This document shows positions 34,644 to 43,401 of a DNA stretch of 64,000 nucleotides, piece by piece. Under the pieces are notes generated by a model. It was given only the letters and a program-made list of their open reading frames with translations. It was not told the DNA's origin and searched no databases. This DNA is from an uncultured Clostridia bacterium (GTDB lineage: Bacteria; Bacillota; Clostridia; Lachnospirales; Anaerotignaceae). Made by a program: the position numbers and the translations under genes. Location of the stretch: the NCBI GenBank assembly GCA_944377425.1, contig CALWEX010000055.1, positions 1-64,000 on the forward strand, given 5' to 3'. The stretch's first letter is position 1, and each line of letters opens with the position of its first letter.

Positions 34644-34955
34644 TTAAAGAGTGATTTTGCTAATCTGAAGTTTAGTAAATGGCTGTCTGTGACCGTTCTT
34701 TTTGTGGAAACCTTTTTTAGGTTTGTATTTGTAAACGATAACTTTCTTGCCTTTGCCTTCGCAAACAACAGAAGCAGCTACTTTAGCACCCTCAACATAA
34801 GGGAAACCAATCTTAGTATCGTTGTCGTCAGATACAACTAATACCTTATCAAATACATACTCGCTTCCTGCCTCTACGCCTAACTTCTCAACACTTATTA
34901 CATCGCCTTCAGCAACTTTATACTGTTTGCCGCCAGTTTCAATAATTGCGTACAC
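34644..34955 (-). CDS. rplU: 50S ribosomal protein L21
   Basis: A 103-residue protein starting at GTG (34955) behind GAGGAGG. It opens [20 protein letters not shown] and ends [14 protein letters not shown], as is standard for L21. First gene of rplU-prp-rpmA. Confidence 0.98.
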   Translation of the reverse strand: MYAIIETGGKQYKVAEGDVISVEKLGVEAGSEYVFDKVLVVSDDNDTKIGFPYVEGAKVAASVVCEGKGKKVIVYKYKPKKGFHKKNGHRQPFTKLQISKITL

Positions 34956-34959
34956 AAGT

Positions 34960-35054
34960 ACACCTCCTCGTAACTTTACTCGCCAAATTCGGTATTACGC
35001 CCATTGCGTAATTTCTAACCTCTTTGTGCGGCTTATACGCATTTAAACGCACTA
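34960..35054 (-). ncRNA. probable L21 leader RNA
   Basis: The 5' leader between the promoter and rplU has nested complementary parts on the minus strand (for example AAATTACGC with GCGTAAT around GCAATGG, and TGCGTTTAAATGCG near the start). Firmicute rplU messages usually carry such an L21 leader for feedback control. Assigned from position and hairpin content, not from a model match. Confidence 0.6.
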
Positions 35055-35058
35055 TGAC

Positions 35059-35087
35059 ATTCTATCAAATAAAACTCTTACTGTCAA
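35059..35087 (-). promoter_or_regulatory. promoter of rplU-prp-rpmA
   Basis: Minus strand TTGACA (35087-35082), 17 nt, TAGAAT (35064-35059). Confidence 0.85.
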
Positions 35088-35096
35088 TACAAGGCA

Positions 35097-37802
35097 TTAC
35101 ATTTTTTGTATTTTTTCGTAAAGCTTTTTAAGCCTTAAATCATATTTTTCGTTTCTGAACCTACTGTATATGTTTTTCTCCACAACAGACATAAGACTTT
35201 GCAGACTGTCTGCCGCCTGAACCGCCTTTCCGGCTTTAACACAGAATAAAAGCTGGTCGTAAAGCGCCATAGCGTATTCGTCACTGTCGGCACCGTATAA
35301 ATTTTTATATATATCAGCAGCTTTTTTGAAGAAGTTTTCTGCTGCCTCATTTTTGCCTAAGTCTACATAAAGCTTTGCTAATTTTGTAATAAGCTTTGCG
35401 TACTCAGCTTTTTCACCTTTAAGCTTTAAAAGCAGCACAGCAGCCTCATTATATGCCGAAGCAGCCTCGGCCTTATTGGAATTACGCTTCATTATGTTTC
35501 CTAAACGTATTAAATCGTTAAGGTATTTAACAGAATTATCTTTAAGCAGGCGCCTTGTGCACACGCTTACGTTATACATTCTTTCAGCTTCGGCACTATT
35601 CTTTTCTTTTTCATTAATAGCACCTAAAGTCCATGAAATATCTGCATATAGCTTATTTTCAAACTTACCGCTTTTTTCCATAACATTCTTGGCTTTAAGA
35701 AGTATCTCTTTTGCCTTTTGGCTCTCGCCGTTTTCAGTATAAAAAGCACTTATACCAAAAGCCGCTTTTGGAAACATTTCACTTTCTGTGTTCTGCAATA
35801 CTTTTTCGTAATAAGAAAATGCTTTTTTTGTTTCACCTTTTTGTCCAAAAGCATCTCCAAGTATAACTGATATTTCGTCCGCTGATGATTTTTCTTTATC
35901 TTTAAGCACATATTCTGTTTCAAGGCATTTTACAAGCGTTTTTTCCGCCTCTTCAATATCGCCTTTACCAACAAGAAATTTGCCTTTTTCTTTAAGATAA
36001 TCAGCATATTCTTTTGAATACTCACCTTTTTCGGCTAAAGCATACTGCCTGTATTCCTCAAGCATATCTTCGGCTTTTTTATCATTTCCCACAGATGCAA
36101 AAAGCGGCGCAAAACGAATATTATTTTGATTTTTATCAACCATGCCTTCTTTAAGAGCCTGAGCATAAACGCTTTCGTAGCATTCCAAAGCTTTTGCGCT
36201 GTCACCTGAATAAAAATAAAAAGCGCTTAAATCAAAACAACTTTTAAAAAATACTTTTCTTGTGTCTTTATAATCGCTGCTTTCTTCACCTAAATACTCT
36301 CTTTGGTACTTCATAGCTTCTGTAAGGTTCTCGCAGGCTTCCTTGTATTTTCCGGCAGCATTTTGAATAAGGCCTAAGTAATAAAGTCCCCTAAAGTATC
36401 TAGGGTGCAGTTTTCCGTACACCAAACGCCTTATATCAACTGATTTTTGAGCAAAGCTTAAAGCATCGCTGTTTTTGCCCATTTTAATCATTAAATCGGC
36501 TAATTCATATAAATTAACACTTACGCCTATATTTTCCGGCGATGATGAGTCTTTTCTAAGTCTTAAAGCATTGTAATACTGCTCAGCAGCCTTGGAATAA
36601 AGCCCTTGTTTTTTATAAAGCCCTGCCAGCTTCATAACAGAAGAAATATAAAGAGGGTCATTTTCGCCAAGAGCCTGCTTTCTTATCATTGCAGAAAGCT
36701 GATACTTTTCCTCAGCAGCTTTGAAATTTCCCATTTCTTTATAAATATCCCCTGCTGTTTCAGCTATAAGTGCAAAACCAGGTGTAGATGTTCCGGAAAC
36801 CTGCTTTTTAAACTCAGCCGCTTTTTCGTTGTACTCAATAGCTTTTTCATAGTCTTTTTCCTGCATATAATCAATAGCTATGCTGTTAAGACCATCAGCA
36901 TAAAACGGGTGCTCACTGCCTATAAGCCTTTTGATAAGTGATATAACTTCTTTATGAAGTTCTACGGCTCTTTTGTGATTACCCATTTTATTATACACTA
37001 ACGCCAAAGAGCTTAAATTTGTTATATAATCCAAATGAGCTTTATCAAGTAAGTTTTTCCTTACATCAACGGCCATTTGATAAAAATACGCCGCTTTTGC
37101 ATATATTCTGCTTTTTTCGCAAACAGCAGCTGCATCTGTAAGTGTTGTAAGATAAAAGAAATTCTTCTCTTTAGATACATCATTTAAAACGCTTATAGCC
37201 TTGCTGTACAGCTCAATAGACTTTTTATATCGCCCTTTCAAAGCGTAAACTCTTGCGCAGCCAATAACAATATCTGCATAATCTTCTTTAGGATAATCCA
37301 TTCTGCTCTCTGCCCTTTTAAGCGCTGATTCATAATATTGAAGCGCTCTGTCATTTTTTTCAAGGTCTTCACAAGCACTGCCTAAGTTATAAAGGCTCAT
37401 TATACAGTCGCTGTCATTTTCGTCAAGCTGTGACTCACGTATTTTAAGAGCCTTTCTGTGGTAAGAAAAAGCCTCTGTATGCTTATCGTCAAGGCTTAAA
37501 GCAACTGCCATATTGCTTAATGTATCGGCATAAGATAAAGAGTTTTCGCCTTCTATTTTGCCTCTTATTTCAGCCGCCTGCCTATAAAGCTCAACAGCTT
37601 TTTGATGGTTCATAACATTATCATAAGTAATAGCCAAATTATTCAAATCGTTGGCATATTCAAGGCTTTCACAATCGTTATTTTCTTTATAAAGCTTTAT
37701 TATATCTTTGCCAAGCTTAATAGCCTCCGCAAAATCGGCTTTGTCGGAAGCTTCAAAAAACTTGTTTCTAAGCTTAATTATCTCTCCTATATAGTAACCC
37801 AT
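35097..37802 (-). CDS. large tetratricopeptide-repeat protein
   Basis: A 901-residue soluble protein made almost wholly of TPR units of the kinesin-light-chain style (about 42-residue spacing, phrases such as YADTLSNMAVALSLDDKHTEA and FALIAETAGDIYKEMGNFKAA). ATG at 37802 fits GGAGGTG. No signal peptide, membrane segment, HTH or enzymatic domain was found at either end, so it is probably a scaffold. It lies between recX and the rplU promoter. Partner and function unknown. Confidence 0.85.
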   Translation of the reverse strand: MGYYIGEIIKLRNKFFEASDKADFAEAIKLGKDIIKLYKENNDCESLEYANDLNNLAITYDNVMNHQKAVELYRQAAEIRGKIEGENSLSYADTLSNMAVALSLDDKHTEAFSYHRKALKIRESQLDENDSDCIMSLYNLGSACEDLEKNDRALQYYESALKRAESRMDYPKEDYADIVIGCARVYALKGRYKKSIELYSKAISVLNDVSKEKNFFYLTTLTDAAAVCEKSRIYAKAAYFYQMAVDVRKNLLDKAHLDYITNLSSLALVYNKMGNHKRAVELHKEVISLIKRLIGSEHPFYADGLNSIAIDYMQEKDYEKAIEYNEKAAEFKKQVSGTSTPGFALIAETAGDIYKEMGNFKAAEEKYQLSAMIRKQALGENDPLYISSVMKLAGLYKKQGLYSKAAEQYYNALRLRKDSSSPENIGVSVNLYELADLMIKMGKNSDALSFAQKSVDIRRLVYGKLHPRYFRGLYYLGLIQNAAGKYKEACENLTEAMKYQREYLGEESSDYKDTRKVFFKSCFDLSAFYFYSGDSAKALECYESVYAQALKEGMVDKNQNNIRFAPLFASVGNDKKAEDMLEEYRQYALAEKGEYSKEYADYLKEKGKFLVGKGDIEEAEKTLVKCLETEYVLKDKEKSSADEISVILGDAFGQKGETKKAFSYYEKVLQNTESEMFPKAAFGISAFYTENGESQKAKEILLKAKNVMEKSGKFENKLYADISWTLGAINEKEKNSAEAERMYNVSVCTRRLLKDNSVKYLNDLIRLGNIMKRNSNKAEAASAYNEAAVLLLKLKGEKAEYAKLITKLAKLYVDLGKNEAAENFFKKAADIYKNLYGADSDEYAMALYDQLLFCVKAGKAVQAADSLQSLMSVVEKNIYSRFRNEKYDLRLKKLYEKIQKM

Positions 37803-37817
37803 TGGCACCTCCAAATA

Positions 37818-38447
37818 TTATATCTGCCTGGCGTTTAATTTGTATTCATCTATAACAGGCTTTATTATATCATAACTAAAGCCCCTTCTTAACAGAAAAT
37901 CCTGTAATTTTTTTAAATCTGCGTCTGAATTGAATGTTTTTCCTGAAGTTTTTTTATCAATCAGCTTTTTAGCGTACAGATATTCGTCTATTTCACTGTC
38001 GGTAATAGCTTTTTCCGCTGTAGTGCTTTTAACGCCGTAAGACCTTAATTTCTGGCATATTCCATAAGAACCAAGAGGGTTTATTTTTAAACACTGCCTA
38101 ATAAAAGCCATGGAATACTCATAGTCATTTACATAGTTATATTTCAATAAAAATTCCATAACTTTCTCTATTACATCACAGCTAAAATCACTTTGTTCAA
38201 GCTTTTTCCTTACTTCTTTTTCAGTACGCATTTTATATCCTAAATACTTAAGAGCGGTATCCTGCGCTTTAATATATACAACTGTTTCTACAATATAATC
38301 ATACACACTTTGACTTATTTCGTTTCCGGTTTTAATTTTAAAGTACTCTATATCCTGTGCAATAAGCGAAAAAGCATACTGTCCATCTATATAAACACTG
38401 TATTTTCCATTATCCTTTTTTTGCTTTTTAATATCAGTAACTGTCAT
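37818..38447 (-). CDS. recX: RecX, regulator of RecA
   Basis: A 209-residue helical protein that modulates RecA filaments. Three RecX-type helical repeats can be followed, starting at KYLGYKMRTEKEVRKKLEQ, YEYSMAFIRQCLKINPLGSYGICQKL and DLKKLQDFLLRRGFSYDIIKPVI. It lies directly after recA, the usual neighbour. Confidence 0.92.
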   Translation of the reverse strand: MTVTDIKKQKKDNGKYSVYIDGQYAFSLIAQDIEYFKIKTGNEISQSVYDYIVETVVYIKAQDTALKYLGYKMRTEKEVRKKLEQSDFSCDVIEKVMEFLLKYNYVNDYEYSMAFIRQCLKINPLGSYGICQKLRSYGVKSTTAEKAITDSEIDEYLYAKKLIDKKTSGKTFNSDADLKKLQDFLLRRGFSYDIIKPVIDEYKLNARQI

Positions 38448-38464
38448 AAAATCTCCTCAACAGA

Positions 38465-38510
38465 CAAAAGGCGGTTTTTCACGCATAAACTGCAGAAAAA
38501 CCGCTTTTTA
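38465..38510 (-). terminator. hairpin between recA and recX
   Basis: GCGGTTTTTC (38471-38480) pairs with GAAAAACCGC (38495-38504). As recX follows, it may reduce rather than end transcription. Confidence 0.75.
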
Positions 38511-38513
38511 TAA

Positions 38514-39671
38514 TTAAAGTGTAAGCTGATCTTCGTTATCAGCCATATCATCAACAGGCTCCTCAAGAATAGGGTCTTTTTCTTCTTCCTCTTCTTTAAC
38601 CATTGTTGACTCAACTGTCATTGAACCATCTGGCACAACAGCCGGAAGGCCATAAGCCTTTCTTACTTCGTTTTCAACCTCAAAGCAAACATCAGGGTTG
38701 CTTGCTAAATAAGCCTTGGCATTTTCACGGCCTTGGCCGATTCTTGTTTCTTTGTAAGAATACCACGCACCGCTTTTGTTTATTATATCAAGGTCAGCGG
38801 CTAAATCAAGTATGTCGCCTTCTTTTGATACACCTTTTCCGTAAAGTATATCAAATTCCGCAACCTTAAACGGCGGCGCAACTTTATTTTTAACAATCTT
38901 AGCTTTAGTACGGTTTCCTATAATTTCTGTTCCCTGCTTAATAGCATCAGCTTTTCTAATTTCTACTCTAATGGATGCGTAGAACTTAAGCGCACGTCCA
39001 CCTGTTGTTGTTTCAGGATTGCCATAAACAACGCCTATTTTTTCTCTAAGCTGGTTAATAAATATAACAGAGCATTTTGTTTTTCCTATACAGCCTGTAA
39101 GCTTTCTTAAAGCTTGGCTCATAAGCCTTGCCTGAAGGCCAACATGGCTATCGCCCATTTCACCTTCAATTTCTGCCTTAGGTACAAGGGCTGCAACAGA
39201 GTCTACAACTATAATGTCAATAGCACCGCTTCTAACCATTGTTTCGGCTATTTCAAGGGCCTCCTCACCGTCGTTAGGCTGGGATATATAAAGATTATTT
39301 ACATCAACACCAAGATTTTTGGCATAAACAGGGTCAAGAGCATGCTCTGCATCTATAAAGCCTGCTATACCGCCTCTTTTCTGCACTTCGGCAACCATAT
39401 GCAGAGCAATAGTTGTTTTACCTGAAGACTCTGGGCCATAAACTTCTATAATTCTGCCTTTTGGTATTCCGCCTACACCCAAAGCCACATCAAGGCTTAA
39501 AGAGCCTGTAGGTGTAACCTCTACAGTATACTTAACATTGTTGTCCCCAAGCTTCATTATAGAGCCTTCACCGAATTTTTTTTCTATCTGTCCAATAGCG
39601 GCTTCAAGGGCTTTTTCCTTATCGGAAAAAGCTTCAGCCTCTGCATTTTTAGCACTTTTTTTATCAGCCAT
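38514..39671 (-). CDS. recA: recombinase RecA
   Basis: A 385-residue recombinase. It has the Walker [30 protein letters not shown] with Walker B, the L2 loop region [21 protein letters not shown] and the acidic C-terminal tail. Slightly longer than average because of a Glu/Asp-rich C-terminus. It also stimulates self-cleavage of LexA and of S24 phage repressors such as the one at 3735-4361. Confidence 0.98.
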   Translation of the reverse strand: MADKKSAKNAEAEAFSDKEKALEAAIGQIEKKFGEGSIMKLGDNNVKYTVEVTPTGSLSLDVALGVGGIPKGRIIEVYGPESSGKTTIALHMVAEVQKRGGIAGFIDAEHALDPVYAKNLGVDVNNLYISQPNDGEEALEIAETMVRSGAIDIIVVDSVAALVPKAEIEGEMGDSHVGLQARLMSQALRKLTGCIGKTKCSVIFINQLREKIGVVYGNPETTTGGRALKFYASIRVEIRKADAIKQGTEIIGNRTKAKIVKNKVAPPFKVAEFDILYGKGVSKEGDILDLAADLDIINKSGAWYSYKETRIGQGRENAKAYLASNPDVCFEVENEVRKAYGLPAVVPDGSMTVESTMVKEEEEEKDPILEEPVDDMADNEDQLTL

Positions 39672-39701
39672 CAGTCAATCTCCTTTACATACAGCATATA
39701 A

Positions 39702-39745
39702 CAAACTTATGTTCTTATTTTATCATTTAAACTCGAACATGTCAA
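39702..39745 (-). promoter_or_regulatory. recA promoter with LexA-type SOS box
   Basis: Minus strand TTGACA (39745-39740), 17 nt, TAAAAT (39722-39717); the -35 overlaps the end of cinA. Just downstream, AGAACATAAGTTTG (39715-39702) fits the Gram-positive LexA box CGAACATATGTTCG except at three positions. Confidence 0.7.
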
Positions 39746-40989
39746 CTGTTTTGTTCCCTTTCGTCAAGTTCTCGTCTTAAAGCGTCAAAAACAGCATCTA
39801 CAGTACGTGTACGTATTCTTTCCCTATTGCCTGTAAAATGTAGCTCTTTAGTAATAGTTTTGCCATACACACAAAGACCAATGTAAACAAGGCCAACTGG
39901 TTTTTCTTCAGTTCCGCCGCCTGGGCCTGCTATGCCTGTTGTGGAAAGACCTATATCGGTGCCTGCGCTTTTAGCTATTCCTTCTGCCATTTCTGCTGCT
40001 GTTTGAGCACTTACAGCACCGTATTTATCAAGAGTTTCTTTTTTAACGCCAAGTCGGCGCATTTTAGCCTCATTGCTGTATGTAACAGCACCTTCCATAA
40101 ATATTTCAGAAATTCCCGGAACATCTGTAAAAGCAGCTGAAAGCATACCTCCTGTGCAGGACTCACTTACAGCAACTGTTATTTTATCTTTTAAAAGTCT
40201 TTGACACATAACTTCCGGAAGAGTTGTTTCTCCTTCACCATAAACATTGTTGCCAAGACGTTTGTAAATTTCATCAGCTACCGGAGAAATAAGGGCATTA
40301 GCTTCTTCCTCACTTTTGGCTTTTGCTGTAATGCGAACAATAACCTCTATATTTTTAACATAAGTTGCTATAGTTGGGTTAGTCTGTTTTTCTATTAAAT
40401 CACGGAGAACATACTCTGTTTTGCTCTCTCCTACTTTGGCAATACGCAGAACACGCGATACAAACATATATTCCTGTTTAGAAGCCAAATATGGTCTAAC
40501 ATATTTTTCAAACATAGGAATAAGCTCTTTAGGCGGTCCTGGAAGCATAACAAGTATTTTGCCGCTTTCGTCTATCATAATTCCAGGCGCTGTTCCGTTT
40601 TCGTTGTAAAGCACAATACCGCCTTCTGGAACAAGAGCCTGTTTATAGTTATTTTCTGTCATTTCACGGTTAAGCTTGTTAAAAAAGTCCTTAAGCATTT
40701 CAAGGGCTTTTGCGTCCTCAACAAGCTTTTTGCCAAAAATTTTACATCCTGTTTCTTTAGTTAAATCATCGCCTGTAGGTCCCAATCCGCCGGATGTAAT
40801 AACAAGGTCACTTCTTGAAAAAGCCTCATTTAAAACCTCCTCAAGCCTTTTAGCGTTATCACCTACAACTGCCTGATGATACATCTCTATGCCAAGAGAT
40901 GAAAGCTGTTTTGAAAGATACTGTGCATCGGAATTAAGTATATCTCCCAAAAGGAGTTCAGTTCCCACAGCTATAATCTCTGCTTTCAT
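39742..40989 (-). CDS. cinA: CinA, nicotinamide-nucleotide amidohydrolase / MoCF-domain protein
   Basis: A 415-residue two-domain protein. The N-terminal molybdopterin-binding-like domain begins MKAEIIAVGTELLLGDILNSDAQ and has SGGLGPTGDDLTKE; the C-terminal domain (about 255-415) has SESCTGGMLSAAFTDVPG, the NMN deamidase/pyridine-nucleotide salvage part. Located upstream of recA as in many Firmicutes. The ATG overlaps the stop of the 60-residue gene (ATGA). Confidence 0.96.
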   Translation of the reverse strand: MKAEIIAVGTELLLGDILNSDAQYLSKQLSSLGIEMYHQAVVGDNAKRLEEVLNEAFSRSDLVITSGGLGPTGDDLTKETGCKIFGKKLVEDAKALEMLKDFFNKLNREMTENNYKQALVPEGGIVLYNENGTAPGIMIDESGKILVMLPGPPKELIPMFEKYVRPYLASKQEYMFVSRVLRIAKVGESKTEYVLRDLIEKQTNPTIATYVKNIEVIVRITAKAKSEEEANALISPVADEIYKRLGNNVYGEGETTLPEVMCQRLLKDKITVAVSESCTGGMLSAAFTDVPGISEIFMEGAVTYSNEAKMRRLGVKKETLDKYGAVSAQTAAEMAEGIAKSAGTDIGLSTTGIAGPGGGTEEKPVGLVYIGLCVYGKTITKELHFTGNRERIRTRTVDAVFDALRRELDEREQNS

Positions 40990-41168
40990 TTTAAAGCCTC
41001 CTGCTTATCGTCTTTTTTACCTATAAATTTGGCCGCCATGCAGTAAAGGTTTGCCACAGCAACAATAATCATTAACACAATAGAAACCGTTGCAGTTGCT
41101 CCTGCGGTATCAAGTATAGCCGCATAATCGCCTATTTCAGTTTTTCTCTTAAATTCCAATATCTGCAT
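40986..41168 (-). CDS. small single-span membrane protein
   Basis: A 60-residue protein with one hydrophobic segment (about 24-48) and a lysine-rich C-terminus (FIGKKDDKQEALK), so the tail is probably cytoplasmic. Overlaps cinA by 4 nt. Not recognised. Follows another micro-protein gene in the pgsA-cinA gap. Confidence 0.65.
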   Translation of the reverse strand: MQILEFKRKTEIGDYAAILDTAGATATVSIVLMIIVAVANLYCMAAKFIGKKDDKQEALK

Positions 41169-41174
41169 AACAAC

Positions 41175-41315
41175 CTATAAATTGCATAATGTAAAGCTTA
41201 CTGTAAAAAATATAACCTGCTTTCCCAAAGAGCTTTTCTTAAAAAGTTTAAGTCCTATAAAAGGAATAACTATTGCCAGTACACCAAGTATAACACTTAC
41301 CAGATTATAATTCAT
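41175..41315 (-). CDS. 46-residue membrane micro-protein
   Basis: From ATG at 41315 with AGAAGGGGTG upstream to the TAG at 41175. It starts MNYNLVSVILGVLAIVIPFI and has a second hydrophobic stretch (VIFFTVSFTLCNL) after a basic turn (KLFKKSSLGK): a helical hairpin in the membrane. It precedes the 60-residue gene by 6 nt. Unknown function. Confidence 0.6.
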   Translation of the reverse strand: MNYNLVSVILGVLAIVIPFIGLKLFKKSSLGKQVIFFTVSFTLCNL

Positions 41316-41335
41316 ATAAACACCCCTTCTAAAAA

Positions 41336-41881
41336 TTATCCCCGAAGCACGTTTATATTTTTAACTATATAGTCCACACCTGATACAACTGTAAAAAATG
41401 CCGCAACATATATAAGTATTTCTCCTAAAGCATGGCCGGCAACTCCACCAACACCTGAAAGCACAACTATAATCATAAGCATCTGGCTTACTGTTTTTAT
41501 CTTACCCCACCAGCTGGCGGCAATAACAATTCCGTTTTCAACAGCAATAAGCCTTAAACCTGTAATTATAAACTCACGGCTTATTATAACTATAACAACC
41601 CATGCCGGTATATCTCTTAATGACACCATGGAAATCATAGCGGCTGAAACCAAAAGCTTATCAGCTAAAGGGTCCATAAATTTGCCAAAATTAGTAACAA
41701 GGTTATACTTTCTTGCTAAGTGTCCGTCTAAATAATCTGTAAAAGACGCTACCATAAATATTAACGTTGCAATATACCTGTTTAAAGGCTCAGGCACAAG
41801 CCCGCTTAAAAGCACTACAACAAAAATAGGTATCATTATAACCCTAGATATTGTAAGCTTGTTAGGCAAGTTCATCTGCAT
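41336..41881 (-). CDS. pgsA: CDP-diacylglycerol-glycerol-3-phosphate 3-phosphatidyltransferase
   Basis: A 181-residue membrane enzyme making phosphatidylglycerol phosphate. The catalytic CDP-alcohol phosphotransferase motif appears as TDYLDGHLARKYNLVTNFGKFMDPLADK (DGXXAR then GXXXDXXXD). Four to six hydrophobic segments. AAAGGA precedes the ATG. Follows rimO, a common order. Confidence 0.95.
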   Translation of the reverse strand: MQMNLPNKLTISRVIMIPIFVVVLLSGLVPEPLNRYIATLIFMVASFTDYLDGHLARKYNLVTNFGKFMDPLADKLLVSAAMISMVSLRDIPAWVVIVIISREFIITGLRLIAVENGIVIAASWWGKIKTVSQMLMIIVVLSGVGGVAGHALGEILIYVAAFFTVVSGVDYIVKNINVLRG

Positions 41882-41901
41882 TTAAAACTCAATCCTTTCA
41901 A

Positions 41902-43251
41902 TTATAAGCCTCTCTCTTTAACATCACCGTAAAGGTCATAGTCGCTTGAGGCTGTAATAAGAACATTTACAAAATCGCCTGTAAGAAGTTCTTCTTCGCT
42001 TTTAACAAACACAAGGCCGTCAATTTCAGGAGCATCTCTGTAGCTTCTTGCGCAGTAAATGTTATCGTCAGGAAGTTTGCCCTCAATAATAACTTTAAGT
42101 TCTTTTCCTTCAAAAGAACGGCATTTTTCCGCCGATATGTTCCTTTGTATATCCATTATTATGTCTTTGCGTTCCTGCTTTAATTCCTCGCTTATCTGTC
42201 CATCCATTTTAGCTGCCGGAGTGCCTTCTTCTCTTGAATATGTAAACACACCAAGCCTATCAAAGCCTATATCCTGTATAAATTCAGCAAGAGCACCAAA
42301 CTCCTCGCCGTTTTCCTGAGGAAAACCTGTTATAATACTTGTTCTTATGGCAATATCAGGCATAGCCTTTCTTAATTTTTCAACTTTTTCTTTAATAAGC
42401 TTTGCTGTAGAACGTCTGCCCATTCTTTTAAGCACACTGTCGCTTCCGTGCTGAACAGGCATATCAAGGTAGTGAAGTATTTTCTTTTCACTTGCCATTA
42501 CTTCTATTGTTTCATCAGTAATGTTTTCAGGATAGCAGTAAAGAAGTCTTACCCACTCAATACCATCTACTTTGCAAATATTTTTAAGGAGCTCATCAAG
42601 AACACTTTTGCCGTAAATGTCTTTTCCATATACAGCCGTATCCTGTGCCACAAGTATAAGCTCTTTTACGCCCTGCTCTGCAAGAGTTTTTGTTTCCTCA
42701 ATAAGGCTTTCCATGCTTCTGCTTCTGTATTTGCCTCTTAAGGAAGGTATAACGCAGTATGTGCAGTGGCCGTCACAGCCTTCAGCTATTTTTAAATAAG
42801 CATAGTGTCCTGCTGTTGTAACAACTCTGTTTATACTGTTGTTTTCATCTTTCATTACTTTATCAAAATCACCTAAAGTTTTAATTTTCTTCCCCTCCAG
42901 TACAGCTTTAACAGCTTCAACAATGCTTTCGTACTCGGTTGTGCCAAGTATGGCATCAACCTCAGGAAGCTCGTCAAAAATTTCTTTTTCATACCTCTGC
43001 CCAAGACAGCCGGCAACAATAATAGCTTTGCAGTTTCCTGTTTCTTTCAGCTTTCCTGCCTGCAAAATAGTATCTATGCTCTCCTCAAGGGCATCATTAA
43101 TAAAACAGCATGTGTTAATTACTATTACATCTGCTTTTTCTTCTTCCTGAATAATGTTTATACCCTCTTTGCGGCATAAACCCAGCATCACCTCACTGTC
43201 AACAAGGTTTTTATCACAGCCCAGCGATATAAAGGCTAAATTAGCGTTCAA
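41902..43251 (-). CDS. rimO: ribosomal protein S12 methylthiotransferase RimO
   Basis: A 449-residue radical SAM enzyme that methylthiolates the aspartate of S12. Three domains: N-terminal UPF0004 (LGCDKNLVDSEVMLG, NTCCFINDALEES, VAGCLGQRY with three Cys), radical SAM core (AEGCDGHCTYCVIPSLRGKY) and C-terminal TRAM (DGLVFVKSEEELLTGDFVNVLI). RimO rather than MiaB is indicated by the N-terminal LGCDKN and AEGCD motifs. Confidence 0.95.
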   Translation of the reverse strand: MNANLAFISLGCDKNLVDSEVMLGLCRKEGINIIQEEEKADVIVINTCCFINDALEESIDTILQAGKLKETGNCKAIIVAGCLGQRYEKEIFDELPEVDAILGTTEYESIVEAVKAVLEGKKIKTLGDFDKVMKDENNSINRVVTTAGHYAYLKIAEGCDGHCTYCVIPSLRGKYRSRSMESLIEETKTLAEQGVKELILVAQDTAVYGKDIYGKSVLDELLKNICKVDGIEWVRLLYCYPENITDETIEVMASEKKILHYLDMPVQHGSDSVLKRMGRRSTAKLIKEKVEKLRKAMPDIAIRTSIITGFPQENGEEFGALAEFIQDIGFDRLGVFTYSREEGTPAAKMDGQISEELKQERKDIIMDIQRNISAEKCRSFEGKELKVIIEGKLPDDNIYCARSYRDAPEIDGLVFVKSEEELLTGDFVNVLITASSDYDLYGDVKERGL

Positions 43252-43401
43252 ATGAATATACCTCCAAATTATTATTTTAATTTTATTTCAAACTATAAAC
43301 GGCATGAGAGGCACTGCCCACATACCGTTTAATAAATGCCTATTTAGTTATTTTATCATTTTTATGTGCCGAAAACAATATAAAGCCCTTTAAAACATAC
43401 A

